A DNA stretch of 45,556 nt from a virus. Location of the stretch: the IMG/VR virus record IMGVR_UViG_3300036985_001699, positions 1 through 45,556 of that record, one strand, 5' to 3'. Position numbers and translations under genes: made by a program. How positions within the stretch are numbered: position 1 is the first letter of the stretch; every line of letters starts with the position of its first letter. The notes under the pieces were generated by a model. It saw nothing but the letters and a program-made list of their open reading frames with translations, did no database searches and was not told the DNA's origin. This document shows, piece after piece, positions 6,991-16,700 of this stretch.

Positions 6991-8019
6991 TTAATTGTTT
7001 ACTTCTTCTTCTTCAATATCTGTCATGTCTGCAACAAGTTCCTTGATATTGAACCCTGCTTTCTCGATTTCTTCTAGGGCTATCTTGTTCTTGTCAGTCA
7101 GCACTATCGGCTTGCCCGTTGGGGTCGTTTCACCTTTCTCAATCTTCTTTAATCTAGCTAACACAGCGTTTCTCGATGTGACCGTCTTGCTTACAAAAGC
7201 CCTATAATCTTCGGGTGTTTCAAATCCGTACAGCAAAGTTAAGTAATTGCTGTATTCTACATAAAAATTTCTGTTAAATTTTCCTTCCCAAACAATTAAA
7301 GGTGATACGGGTGGTCTTTCGTTGTGTACCAAGTAATCGTACAACTCGTCAATAGTTCTTTCGTATCTTGCGTCTAAGTCCTTGTTAGGGTACTCCACCT
7401 TCACTTGCTCCATCAAAGCATCGTCCTTAGAGATATAGTCAACGTATCCCATAGGTAAGTTCAATCCTTTTAGATAGTGGTATAGTTGAAGTTCGTGTCC
7501 TATCATCCGCCCACCTCTCTGAACCTTGTCAATAACGTAGGAAGAACAAGACTTACATTCTCTCACCATTGGTGCGAACTCGGTGTCGCCATATACGTTA
7601 TAGAACCTATCCACCACCGCTAACAAGTAGTCGGTCAATTCTGTGCTGAAAAATAACTTAGAGATGTAGTGTCGGGCTGCTTCATAATCGGGTTTGCCTT
7701 CGATTAAGAAATCTAATTTACCTTTGACCTTTATGCGACCGTGTGTCCACACTTCTTCTTGCTTCTCTAGTCGGATACCCATAGCCTTGATAGGAATGGT
7801 TTGAATGTCCTCCCAAATATTCCCCGCTAGGAATTTTCTGCGTGAACGTGCGTTAGGTGGGTTGGTAGGTTTCTCTCCCTTCATCGAAAGAAAGTTATCT
7901 ACGGTAGGTTGATTGAGTTGTGATGCCCAAAGGTAGTCACGTTCTACTAGGGGTCTGTCGGGGCGTAAGGAAGCCATATTCCATACATCACGCATCGAGA
8001 AGTCGGTTATTGTGTTCAT
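6991..8019 (-). CDS. PD-(D/E)XK exonuclease, RecB/Cas4-like
   Basis: 342 residues. The catalytic pattern of the PD-(D/E)XK superfamily can be read: an acidic helix GNIWED near residue 70, D103 in GKLDFLI, E154-x-K156 in VRECKS, and a Q178-x-x-x-Y182 motif in HELQLYHYL, which is typical of RecB- and Cas4-like nucleases. It would degrade or trim double-stranded DNA ends for recombination, together with the SSB-like protein encoded just downstream. Cysteines occur only near 155-158, so an iron-sulphur cluster as in Cas4/AddB is unlikely. Length is within the usual range for phage exonucleases of this type. Confidence 0.75.
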   Translation of the reverse strand: MNTITDFSMRDVWNMASLRPDRPLVERDYLWASQLNQPTVDNFLSMKGEKPTNPPNARSRRKFLAGNIWEDIQTIPIKAMGIRLEKQEEVWTHGRIKVKGKLDFLIEGKPDYEAARHYISKLFFSTELTDYLLAVVDRFYNVYGDTEFAPMVRECKSCSSYVIDKVQRGGRMIGHELQLYHYLKGLNLPMGYVDYISKDDALMEQVKVEYPNKDLDARYERTIDELYDYLVHNERPPVSPLIVWEGKFNRNFYVEYSNYLTLLYGFETPEDYRAFVSKTVTSRNAVLARLKKIEKGETTPTGKPIVLTDKNKIALEEIEKAGFNIKELVADMTDIEEEEVNN

Positions 8020-8038
8020 GTTTTTATTTTTAGGTTAA

Positions 8039-8257
8039 TTATAAAATCTCTGATTGAAACTCATCGTTACTCACATTCGCTACTATGTAATCCATAGCAC
8101 CAAATAAGTTACGTTTCTCTAGTGGCTGATTAAGCGACTTTAATTCCTCAACATTTACTTGGTCTATCGTAATAGATATGTCGAGGTTGATAGAAAGCGG
8201 AAACAACTTCTTGATGTCGCTCTCAAATTGCTTTCTTAATTGATTGTATTTTTCCAT
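8039..8257 (-). CDS. Small hypothetical protein (72 aa)
   Basis: The start is set at the ATG at 8257 (MEKYNQLRKQF). A longer frame starting with TTG at 8281 uses the TTTG of the -7 promoter box as its start codon, so it cannot be right. The product is 72 residues with a helical N-terminus and a beta-like SINLDISITID core. No family recognised. It is the first gene after the strongest promoter in the early region and leads into the exonuclease gene, so it is probably expressed very early. Confidence 0.65.
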   Translation of the reverse strand: MEKYNQLRKQFESDIKKLFPLSINLDISITIDQVNVEELKSLNQPLEKRNLFGAMDYIVANVSNDEFQSEIL

Positions 8258-8278
8258 TTCAATGTTCGTTTGGTTACG

Positions 8279-8310
8279 CAAATGTAGGTATTACATTTAG
8301 TACCAACAAA
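8279..8310 (-). promoter_or_regulatory. Strong Bacteroidota-type promoter for early genes
   Basis: On the minus strand TTTG (8307-8310) is followed after exactly 20 bases by TACATTTG (8279-8286). This matches the Bacteroidota consensus TTTG-N19-21-TAnnTTTG. Transcription would start near 8273 and first reach the ATG at 8257, then the exonuclease, SSB-like gene and beyond. It should be read by the unmodified host sigma factor at once after entry. Confidence 0.75.
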
Positions 8311-8340
8311 CATTATCAAATAATTCTTTGCAAAAAAATG

Positions 8341-8616
8341 TTAAACTATTATTGAGGTAACTTCGTAATAAACATTTCCAAGTTCATCTGTTACCTTATC
8401 AATGCTTTCACCTTTTTTAATCTTAACCTTCTTAGGTTCAGAAAAAATGTAGCTTCCTAGTTCCCATCCATCAGGAGTAATAGGCGTTTGTTTTGATTTA
8501 ATAATGTATTTAGAGAATAGTTTATTGCTTGATAGTTCTTTAAATGTAGCAACTGTTCCCCAAAATGTAAGCAACATTCCTGTATTTTCTTTTGCTATTT
8601 GTGTTTCTATGTTCAT
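8341..8616 (-). CDS. Hypothetical protein (91 aa)
   Basis: 91 residues, no known motif. Two lysine-rich segments (KKVKIKKGESIDK) flank a predicted beta hairpin. It starts 12 bases after the fibre-like gene and is read in the same direction. It may be a small fibre accessory or an early gene at the end of the late transcript; neither can be shown. AT content is similar to the neighbours. Confidence 0.55.
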   Translation of the reverse strand: MNIETQIAKENTGMLLTFWGTVATFKELSSNKLFSKYIIKSKQTPITPDGWELGSYIFSEPKKVKIKKGESIDKVTDELGNVYYEVTSIIV

Positions 8617-8628
8617 GTTTTTATAATT

Positions 8629-10161
8629 TTAGAATGTTACATAAGATAATACTCCTCCTGATAAAATTTGCTCAACATCTCCGTCAACTGCATCAAGAAG
8701 TGTAACAGATGGTGAAAAAGCCTGCATCCCCGCAGTAGATGTAAATGTTTTATTTTCAATACCTGCCATAAATAAGTTTCGATTAATGTCACCTGTTACA
8801 ATATTGTTTTCAAGATAACTAAAATTGTTATCGTCAAAAGTGCCATCAATTGAATTATTTATAAAAAAAGTTCCCGTATTATTTAAAAAATCATAACTTA
8901 ACTCACTTTCAGCTAATTCCACTAAAGTATTATGACTGACTTCACCATCAAATTGGTTACTTTGAACGTATGTAATGTTATTGTTTCCAAATTCAAGTAA
9001 ACATAATTGGTCAAGCAATATATCAATATTATTTACAGCAAATATTTCTTGAAATGTTGATAAAGCCCCAAGTGAAACTTTTGATACAGCACAATCTAAT
9101 TGAAATACAACATTATCTAATTGATAAGGTAATCCCAAACCTATTTGATTTAATTCTAACCCTGAACCTACACTTACATCAAAAGCTCCCTCAATTAAAT
9201 TAAATGGAGTGAAATCTTGAAATGCAAAACCTGTGTCAGTATAATTATTATAATCACCACTACCACTTACTGTTTCCCAACGTCTAAAGATGACATTTCT
9301 CCAATCGTAATCTCTATAAAGTTTTAAAAGAGTGTCGTAACGAGAAGTGATAACTCCTGTTGATTGACCTAGTACGGCATCGTAATCTCTATCATTAAAA
9401 ATAGGTTTCCAAGTAATTTTATCAGTCGGATAAACAGTTGACCAAATTTCCGTAGCAAGTTCAGAGCTTGAAACAGCTTGAACAAGCATTGGTTCTATTG
9501 CTCCTGTATGTATTTCTTCATTACTTATGCTATCGGAAAATTGAATATAATGAGCTGTTTGGAAATCTGTAATTTTATACCAACTTCCTGCTATTAATTG
9601 CGATGTGGATATTAATGTTTCAAGTTGACTGAATACTATATTTGTTGCAACTACACCATTTACATTGCTACTTGAATTTGATTGTAAATTATAGAACTCT
9701 AGTACCGTGAGATTATCCCCTGCGTTACCCTCTACTACTACGGGGTCAACAAAGAAATCAGTAATAGGCTTGAATGAAATCGTATTTAAAGCCCCTATTG
9801 CGCTTCCCGATACCGTACCCGTGCCATCGCCCGTGCTAATCACTTCCCAACCAAATAACTTACTCTCAATGAGGTTGAAGTCGCCCGTATAGGCAGAAGC
9901 ATCTCTATCTACCTTGATAAATTGCCCGAACCACGCTACTACATTGAAAGGTGCGGTGCTTGTACCATCCCAAACCCATAAACTTATTTTTTGTTGCTGT
10001 TTATTTGCGCCCGCTTGTACAAGAATGGCATCTAAAGCAGCAGCCGTTCCACTATATTCTAGTAAGAGAACATCGCCCGCAAAAGGGGTTAATGTACCTG
10101 CTTGAACAACAGAGGCGGGGATAGTGGTTAAGTCTGTTACGGTGCGTACATTAGGGTTCAT
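8629..10161 (-). CDS. Fibre / receptor-binding-like virion protein
   Basis: 510 residues. The N-terminal 170 residues are beta-rich. Near residue 189 a segment LIAGSWYKITDFQT opens a module that recurs in Bacteroidota phage fibres; it ends near residue 299 with YDWRNVIFRRW. The C-terminal 130 residues are full of paired asparagines (FGNNNI, LNNTG, FDDNN, LENNIV), the pattern of a right-handed beta-helix. This is the composition expected for a tail fibre or adsorption protein. It follows the internal-virion genes and has its own late-type promoter (10181-10201). The host receptor is unknown; beta-helices often bind or cleave polysaccharide, but no active site is visible. Confidence 0.65.
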   Translation of the reverse strand: MNPNVRTVTDLTTIPASVVQAGTLTPFAGDVLLLEYSGTAAALDAILVQAGANKQQQKISLWVWDGTSTAPFNVVAWFGQFIKVDRDASAYTGDFNLIESKLFGWEVISTGDGTGTVSGSAIGALNTISFKPITDFFVDPVVVEGNAGDNLTVLEFYNLQSNSSSNVNGVVATNIVFSQLETLISTSQLIAGSWYKITDFQTAHYIQFSDSISNEEIHTGAIEPMLVQAVSSSELATEIWSTVYPTDKITWKPIFNDRDYDAVLGQSTGVITSRYDTLLKLYRDYDWRNVIFRRWETVSGSGDYNNYTDTGFAFQDFTPFNLIEGAFDVSVGSGLELNQIGLGLPYQLDNVVFQLDCAVSKVSLGALSTFQEIFAVNNIDILLDQLCLLEFGNNNITYVQSNQFDGEVSHNTLVELAESELSYDFLNNTGTFFINNSIDGTFDDNNFSYLENNIVTGDINRNLFMAGIENKTFTSTAGMQAFSPSVTLLDAVDGDVEQILSGGVLSYVTF

Positions 10162-10180
10162 TTTATGTGGTTTTTACTAT

Positions 10181-10201
10181 GCAAATTTAATATTTTTTAA
10201 C
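10181..10201 (-). promoter_or_regulatory. Late-type promoter motif, fibre gene
   Basis: The minus strand carries a -7 box TAAATTTG preceded by GTTAAAAAATAT. It matches the motif at 37873-37893 and 41486-41506 at 18 of 21 positions. It lies about 20 bases before the fibre start codon and overlaps the stop codon of the 1024-aa gene. Confidence 0.5.
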
Positions 10202-13200
10202 TAATTTACGCTTTCTTGTGGTTTTTTCTTCTTATCCTCTTGAACACTTATACCACCACCGAAAAATCCGTAGAACAATAGCATCCCATCTAATGCAGTA
10301 GGGTCGTCTTTCAATAGGTCTAGCACGGTATTCAAGTAAATAGGGCGCATAACCTCACCTAGTTCATTTTTAAACGAGTATTCTTTGCCGTATAGCTTAC
10401 GCATACCATCTCTATCAACATTTGACTTCATATAATTTACGAGTAACCCTGCTGACGGTGCTAGTTTATTGGTAGCTTGTTGTGTAATTAAGTCAAACTT
10501 AGTAGGGGTAAAAATACCTTGCCCTAGTCTTTTAGTTTCTCCGCCTTTAGTAATGCTGTCTAAAATCATTCTTGAAGCAAACACAATTTGTTGGATTTTA
10601 CCACCCCACGGGTCTATTCGCCTATTCCCAATAATAATCTTACCAAAGTCACTACTTGTTGGGTCTGAACCCACGCTTGTTTCATCATCGTCATCAGTTC
10701 CTAAACCTGCGGCTGCTAACATAACCATAGAAGTAGTCAATCCCATCATTTTTGATAAGTCGCCTAGTGCTATCTTATTAGCTACCGACACTTCTTTCGT
10801 GCCGCTATCTTTTTGCCACTTATAAACTTGTCTAGGTAGTAAAATAGTAGTTTTTAAGCCCGAAGCCCAATTTCGAGGCGAGAAGAAAACCTTACTTAGT
10901 TCTTCCGAAAATCCTTCCAATTTACCAATAGAAGCACGACCCGTTAGTGTGTTCACTACGTCCGCCATATCTTTGTAGGCTTGTTGGTTTTCGTTGTAGT
11001 TCTTGCCCTTCATTTCTAGCATTTGAACGCCATCAAGGAAACGAAGCACACGAATAGTGTCTAGGTAGCCTACTGACGCACGTTCCAACGCTTTAAATGG
11101 ATTGGCTTTTAACCAACCTTCGTAAGCACTTTCGCTTTTTAGTTTTAGAGGTGAGCCAAGTACACCCCAAGCTATGTTCGTCCATTGGCTATTGAATAAC
11201 TCCTCTCTCGCTGTAATTTTAGAATTAGGTTCGGTTATCGCCAATTTAGACTGCTTCATTATCGGGTAGAACTCTTGCGCTCGTAGGTTACTAATGAACT
11301 CATCTGATTTCTTTTCACTCCACATCATTGACCAAGCGGTCTTTGCCGCCTTGTAGCTATTGCTAGGATTGGATATTAATTGTGTCAAGCCTTGCACCCC
11401 AATAAACGACCACTCACCCGTTGCGCTTAATGCACGGGTAATTCCCCATGCTTCCCACGCCTTGTCTTTCCAAACTTCAACCTTAGTTCTGTTTCTTAGT
11501 TCGGCTTTTTGGATTTCCTTGTCGTACTCGTCTTGAAGTCTAATCTTTTCAGCACGAAGTTTTGTCAATTCGGTATCCTCAATTAATAGCTTCTTAGGCT
11601 TCTTGTCAAAGTCCTCGTTCTTCAATTTATTTTTTAGAACCTCTATGCGCCTTTCGGTAGCACGTTTGGTCATTTCTAATCTCTTCGCTTCTTTGTAGGT
11701 TTCGTCCTTGAACATTTCATCGTAACGCTTCTTAACTTCATCACGCTTTGCTTTAAGGTCGTCCAATTCTTTGTCACTACGCATCGTTCTAGCACTCTTA
11801 GGTACTTGCTCCCCTTTGGCTATTTCGGCTTCCATGTCCTCGATTTGGTTACTCAACCTAGTCTTAGCGGCATCTAACGCTGTTTTAAGTTGCTTTTCCA
11901 TCGTGGCTTCGTCAACACCTAATTCTTTAAGTGCCTCTCTTACCTTTTTACGCATTTCACGTTGCTCAACAGTTGGTGCTTCTCTTTGCTGACCACTCTT
12001 TAACGGACGTTGACCTTTTTCAATATCTTCTAGTGCGCTAATCATTCGACCGATGTCTTTCATTCGGTTGATTTCTTTGGTTATATCATCACCGTTTTTA
12101 AATGTCTTGCCGTAACCCGTAATAGCGTCACGAATTTCTCGTTCCGTTCCACTATAATCTTTTTGGATAGCTTTTACTAGGTCGTCAATGTTATCAATAC
12201 CGTCCTCTACCAACCCACGAATGTATGAGTTTGGTATCTTTAGCTTGTTATCGCTTTCTTCGGGTAGCATAGCAAGGTCGAAATCAGTAGCAAAGTCGTC
12301 AAAGTTTAATTTGTCGCCAAACTTAGTCTTAACAAACTCACGCACTTTTTCGCCTACGTTTTCAATAGTTGCTTCACCGTTCAATATTAGTGACTGACCT
12401 ATCTTAGTAAGACCCGTTACCACGCTTGCACGTTTCGTTCCACTAGCCATCAACTGAACGCCTAATGCTTGTGCAATGTCGTCCAATCCTTCGCTCATTA
12501 ATCGCTTTGCCTTTGCTTTTTTATTGGCAGTAGGATTTCGCTTAATGGATGCTTTTATTTCATCTACGACTTGTTGTTCTGACGCTTTTTGTGCTTTGTT
12601 TTCGGCTTCCTTAATCTGCTTAGACAACTCCTTTATTTGGTCGTCTAGTTCCTTGAATTTAGCGGCTATTTCAGCAGGGATTTCTCCGTTGTTAGCGTCC
12701 TTGTATTCCTTGATTTTCTTTTCGTAGTTATAGCCTAAGTCGCTATCTCTGTCGTAAATGTACCCTAATTGAGAACCAAATTGTCCCGCTTCGGTGGCTA
12801 CATTGCTAAACCTACTATAAACAGCCGCCAAGTCTTTAGATAGAATTTCAATTTCCTCTGTTGTTTTAGCTGAATTTATTTGTTCGTTTAAGTCACGGAT
12901 TTTAGCGGCATACACCTCTGCGGCTGAACCGCCCACAATGTCACCATTAATTGTCGCTTGGTAAGCCATATCCAAACCGACTTGTTCGATTAACTTCTTA
13001 GCATTGGCTTCCGCTTCTGCGTGAGGTATCTTATCTCTATTTAAGCCGAACTTCTCAATTTCTTTACGCACTTCTTCTCTAGTATCACCCTCATACACAC
13101 GATACGTTAAGACGGTCTTTTTTACGCCACCATCTTTTACTCCCGTTTCTGCTTTTCCTTTAGGAGGCTTCTGCCCGCCACTAGCCATATCAAACAAATC

Positions 13201-13275
13201 ATCATTTTCAAGTAGTGCTTGTTTAAATTGCGCTTCGGTTAATACTTTGCCGTTAAGTGTGTATTTACAACCCAT
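10201..13275 (-). CDS. Large internal virion / polyvalent protein (1024 aa)
   Basis: 1024 residues. The first 650 residues are mostly charged helix with long coiled-coil segments (DLKAKRDEVKKRYDEM-type). The C-terminal 350 residues carry a membrane-like segment GLTTSMVMLAAAGLG near 860-875 and a conserved block SSDFGKIIIGNRRIDPWGG near 885-905, which is shared by many phage 'large polyvalent protein' C-termini. It is likely an internal head protein ejected with the DNA. Start and stop joints are tight: its ATG overlaps the stop of the ferritin gene (TAATG). No enzyme motif is seen. The assignment to the polyvalent class comes from my memory of that family and should be checked by profile search. 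Confidence 0.6.
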   Translation of the reverse strand: MGCKYTLNGKVLTEAQFKQALLENDDLFDMASGGQKPPKGKAETGVKDGGVKKTVLTYRVYEGDTREEVRKEIEKFGLNRDKIPHAEAEANAKKLIEQVGLDMAYQATINGDIVGGSAAEVYAAKIRDLNEQINSAKTTEEIEILSKDLAAVYSRFSNVATEAGQFGSQLGYIYDRDSDLGYNYEKKIKEYKDANNGEIPAEIAAKFKELDDQIKELSKQIKEAENKAQKASEQQVVDEIKASIKRNPTANKKAKAKRLMSEGLDDIAQALGVQLMASGTKRASVVTGLTKIGQSLILNGEATIENVGEKVREFVKTKFGDKLNFDDFATDFDLAMLPEESDNKLKIPNSYIRGLVEDGIDNIDDLVKAIQKDYSGTEREIRDAITGYGKTFKNGDDITKEINRMKDIGRMISALEDIEKGQRPLKSGQQREAPTVEQREMRKKVREALKELGVDEATMEKQLKTALDAAKTRLSNQIEDMEAEIAKGEQVPKSARTMRSDKELDDLKAKRDEVKKRYDEMFKDETYKEAKRLEMTKRATERRIEVLKNKLKNEDFDKKPKKLLIEDTELTKLRAEKIRLQDEYDKEIQKAELRNRTKVEVWKDKAWEAWGITRALSATGEWSFIGVQGLTQLISNPSNSYKAAKTAWSMMWSEKKSDEFISNLRAQEFYPIMKQSKLAITEPNSKITAREELFNSQWTNIAWGVLGSPLKLKSESAYEGWLKANPFKALERASVGYLDTIRVLRFLDGVQMLEMKGKNYNENQQAYKDMADVVNTLTGRASIGKLEGFSEELSKVFFSPRNWASGLKTTILLPRQVYKWQKDSGTKEVSVANKIALGDLSKMMGLTTSMVMLAAAGLGTDDDDETSVGSDPTSSDFGKIIIGNRRIDPWGGKIQQIVFASRMILDSITKGGETKRLGQGIFTPTKFDLITQQATNKLAPSAGLLVNYMKSNVDRDGMRKLYGKEYSFKNELGEVMRPIYLNTVLDLLKDDPTALDGMLLFYGFFGGGISVQEDKKKKPQESVN

Positions 13276-13766
13276 TATTTTCCTAGTTCTTTGTCAATTA
13301 TTAATAATGCGCAAGCATCATCTTTAGCTAATTCTACTCTTGCTAGCAAATCCCCATATTCGCCCACCGTCTTGCGCTGAATTTCCACATAAGGCAATAG
13401 GTGTTGTAGAATTTCGGGGTACTCCATACCCTCTGTCTTAGCTAATTCTTTGTAGTATTCCAACAAGTCATATTCTGCTTCCATCGCTTCGGTTAAAGCA
13501 TTTTTCAGCGTAGTTACCTTGTTAGATATAGCATCGGTCTTTGGCATACCCACCGTTATTCCCATATCGTTCAAAAAGTCAATATGATTTTGAGCGTGTC
13601 CATTTTCTTCGGAAATTTCCGATAAGAATTTCTTTTGTGCGCCAAAGTACCCAACGCCCTGCATCTGACTAGCTAAATGTCGGTATAGCTGTGCGTGGTA
13701 GAGTTCGTATTTAATTGCTTGCTCAAATTTGCCAACACATGATTGGTCTAATAGTTTTTTTCTCAT
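13275..13766 (-). CDS. Ferritin-like diiron protein
   Basis: 163 residues, close to the length of bacterial ferritins (about 165). Four helices are evident. The diiron site can be read by spacing: E21 in YELYHAQLY, E54 and H57 in SEENGHA, E98 in EAEYDLLEYY, and Q130 in EIQRKT, with the E21-E54 and E54-E98 distances (33 and 44) equal to those in E. coli FtnA as I recall. So the ferroxidase centre looks complete. The role would be iron oxidation and storage. The gene is coupled to both neighbours: 1 base of overlap (TAATG) with the 1024-aa gene downstream and a 1-base gap after the 1601-aa gene. That suggests coexpression, perhaps copackaging, with the internal proteins (inference). Confidence 0.8.
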   Translation of the reverse strand: MRKKLLDQSCVGKFEQAIKYELYHAQLYRHLASQMQGVGYFGAQKKFLSEISEENGHAQNHIDFLNDMGITVGMPKTDAISNKVTTLKNALTEAMEAEYDLLEYYKELAKTEGMEYPEILQHLLPYVEIQRKTVGEYGDLLARVELAKDDACALLIIDKELGK

Positions 13767-13767
13767 T

Positions 13768-16700
13768 TTAGCACTCTATTTTTAGGTTTTTGATTTCTCC
13801 GTTATCTATCTTGGTTTGAAGCATAGTTTTCATGTCCTCAAAGTTATCAATTATTTCTCTAACTCTTTGCGCTTTTTCGGGATTTTCTTTTGCGTATTCT
13901 GATAGCAACTTATCTTTTTTGCTTGCCCCTTTAGTTTCATCGTAGGTTTCAAAAATAGATTTTTCTTCTACTTTAGCTTTTTTGCCACTAGCTTCATCCC
14001 AAGCTAGTTTAATATTATCGTTTATTTCTTCACCAATTTCTTCTGCCCACGCTTGTATATCACCACCGACTTCGGCAATGTATTCTTTCGCTACTTCAAC
14101 ATAGGCATCGAATAGTTCTCGGTCTGCTTTTGCTTGGTTCTTTGCATCTTCAAACGGGTCAACGACTGCGCCTAAGTTGCCTTTCTTTTTGGCGAGTTCG
14201 TCACGCTTCTTTTTGATTTCGGCTAACTTGGCTTTTGCGGCTTCGAGTTTGGTTGGCTTCAAATCTATCTCCACTTGACCTTTCAACTTATCGTCCACCA
14301 ATCCTTGCGCTTTATCGTAGGCTTCTTTCGCCTCATCGAATTTGCGTTTAGCGTCTTTGGCTTGCTTGGCTAAGTCTGCGCTATCGTCAAATAGTTTTTG
14401 TTCTTTGCCTTCAAACACAGAACTTTGCTTATTTGCTAAATCGGCTTCTAGTGCTTTTGTGACTTTATTGTATTCGTTTTCCGCATCTAAGAAGTTGCGC
14501 TTGGCTTCTGCAAGTCTTTCTTCGTTTTTATTTCTTGCATCTTTTTGATTTTCAACATCCTTTTCGCTTTCTCCTCGTTGGTTAGTTTTGGCGTTTGCAT
14601 AGTCTAGTTCTTTTTGTTTTTCTTCGTTAGATAATGTATTTAGGTATTCATCGTATTCTTTTGCTTCTCGGATAACATCTTCTTCTGTAATTCCACTTTC
14701 TTCTAATTGATTAGAATATTCATCCATTTCGGATTGTTCTTCCCAATTTAAACCGTTTTCTTTGTACCACTTCTTCTCTTGCTCTGCCTTATATTTACCT
14801 TCTTCAACATACGCTTCATATTGTGAGCGTGTCATACCATAATTCTCCATAAAAGAAGCATCATCATATTTCTTAGCCAACTCTGATTGTAAATCAAGTT
14901 TGCTATCATATCTGCTTAACACCTCAATTATTTCGCTTCTGATTTGCTGTTGGTCGTACTCCATGTCGGGGTTCATTGCGGTCATTTCTTCTGCAATATT
15001 CATAACCAAATCGTCCATTCTCGGTGCTTTGCTAGAATGAACCCAACTACGTTTCTTGAAATCTTCTTTACCTCTAGTTTCTGAAATTACATTACCCTTA
15101 CTCGTTATTCTTCCACCACCTTTTTGAGAACCAAATCCCGTTTCTGACTTTAAATCTTCTGTGTTTATTCTACCACCAACGGCAAAGTATTTCATTACCG
15201 CATCAAATGTATCTAGTGGCACATATTTTCTTGATGCCTCTAGTATTTTTATAGGCTTAACTTCGTCTACTTGTTCAGCTTTAGGTGCTTCTTTAATAAC
15301 CTTTTCTGTACTTTCAATTACTACGGGTGCTTGTTCGGTTGTTCCCTCTTGCCCCGCCTCTGCTTTGGGTGTTTTTTTGAGGGATTGTTCTACTGCTTCA
15401 AAATCTTTTTTAAACTGGTTGGCTTGACCTTTAGGCACTTCTATTGCCACTTTCCCAATGCCTAATTCTTTTGCTGCAAGTATTCTGTGTCTACCATCTT
15501 CAAATGATATTTTACCATTGTTTATTTGTGCGATACTTGGTTCAAATTCAGCCTTTGTTGTTTCGCTTCTTACACCTGTCTTTGGATTAATCCATCTTTT
15601 ATCTTTAGCGTAATTTAAAATAAAATCTTTTGCTTTTTGAACCCTACTACCTATTTGATTTTTTTTGTTTTGCACATCATAATCAGGGTCGTCTTTCGTA
15701 AGCCTATCTAATACCTTAGATGGGTCAACAAATACGACTTCATGTGTTTTAGGGTAACGCTGTTTGTATTCAACTGTTGTCAAATCAACCTCTCCCCCTA
15801 CTACACTACCTGCTTTAACTTCTTGAGTAGGTTCGGTTGCTCCCCCTTGCCCCGCTTCTGCTACGGGTTGTTGCTTATCTTCGGGGTAAAGTATTTTACT
15901 TTCGTCAAGAACAATTATTTCATTTTCATATTGAGATGAATTTTTATCTATAATGGCATCGTAGCCTAGTTTTTTTGCCGCATCCGATATGTGATACGAA
16001 GGGATTTCTGCTATTTCTGAAATATTATCGGGGTCATACCTAAAATATGCTTCATCTTCCCCTAATTTAAGTCCTTTCTTTTTCCCATATTCTTCATCAG
16101 CTAACCTAATTGCTTCTTTTTCTATCTCATTCCACTCTTTTGTATTTGTATATACAGGTTTGTTTATAGTCAATTCTGCCTCTGTTATGTTCTCTCCAAA
16201 CTCATTTGTTACCAAATCTTTGTTAGTAGAAAAATAAACTCCTGTCCCAAATTGGGGGGCATTACTATTTTTTAACCTACCGCTTCTTTTTTGACTAGAG
16301 GCGTGAAAAAATATTTTATTTCCCCCTAATGAGAAAACACTACTACCTTCATTAACCTTACTCTCACTAACCGTAGGTTCTAACTCCACTTCCACCGTTT
16401 CTGCGTTGGGCTGTTGGGCTTCGACTATTTTCTGCGCTTCCTTCTCTTGCTCGGCTTTGGTCTGTTGCTCAATTATTTTAGTCGCCTCTTTTTGCCTATC
16501 CTCCAAGAACTTTAATCGCTCTTTATCGTAGTCGGTGTTGCTGTCCTTTGCGGTCTGTAATTTATTGAGTTCGGCTTTCTCCTTTGCTGTTAAAGGGATA
16601 GCGGCTTTAATTTGTATCTCCGATGATAGTTGCTCAATTTTGCCCTCTATTGCGGGGAGTGCTGCGGGGGAAGCGGTTTTCTTTTGTTCTTCTAATACGT

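Noticed and set aside
8258-8281. TTG start that lengthens the 72-aa gene
   Set aside because: The codon is part of the TACATTTG promoter box; the ATG at 8257 fits a normal leader.
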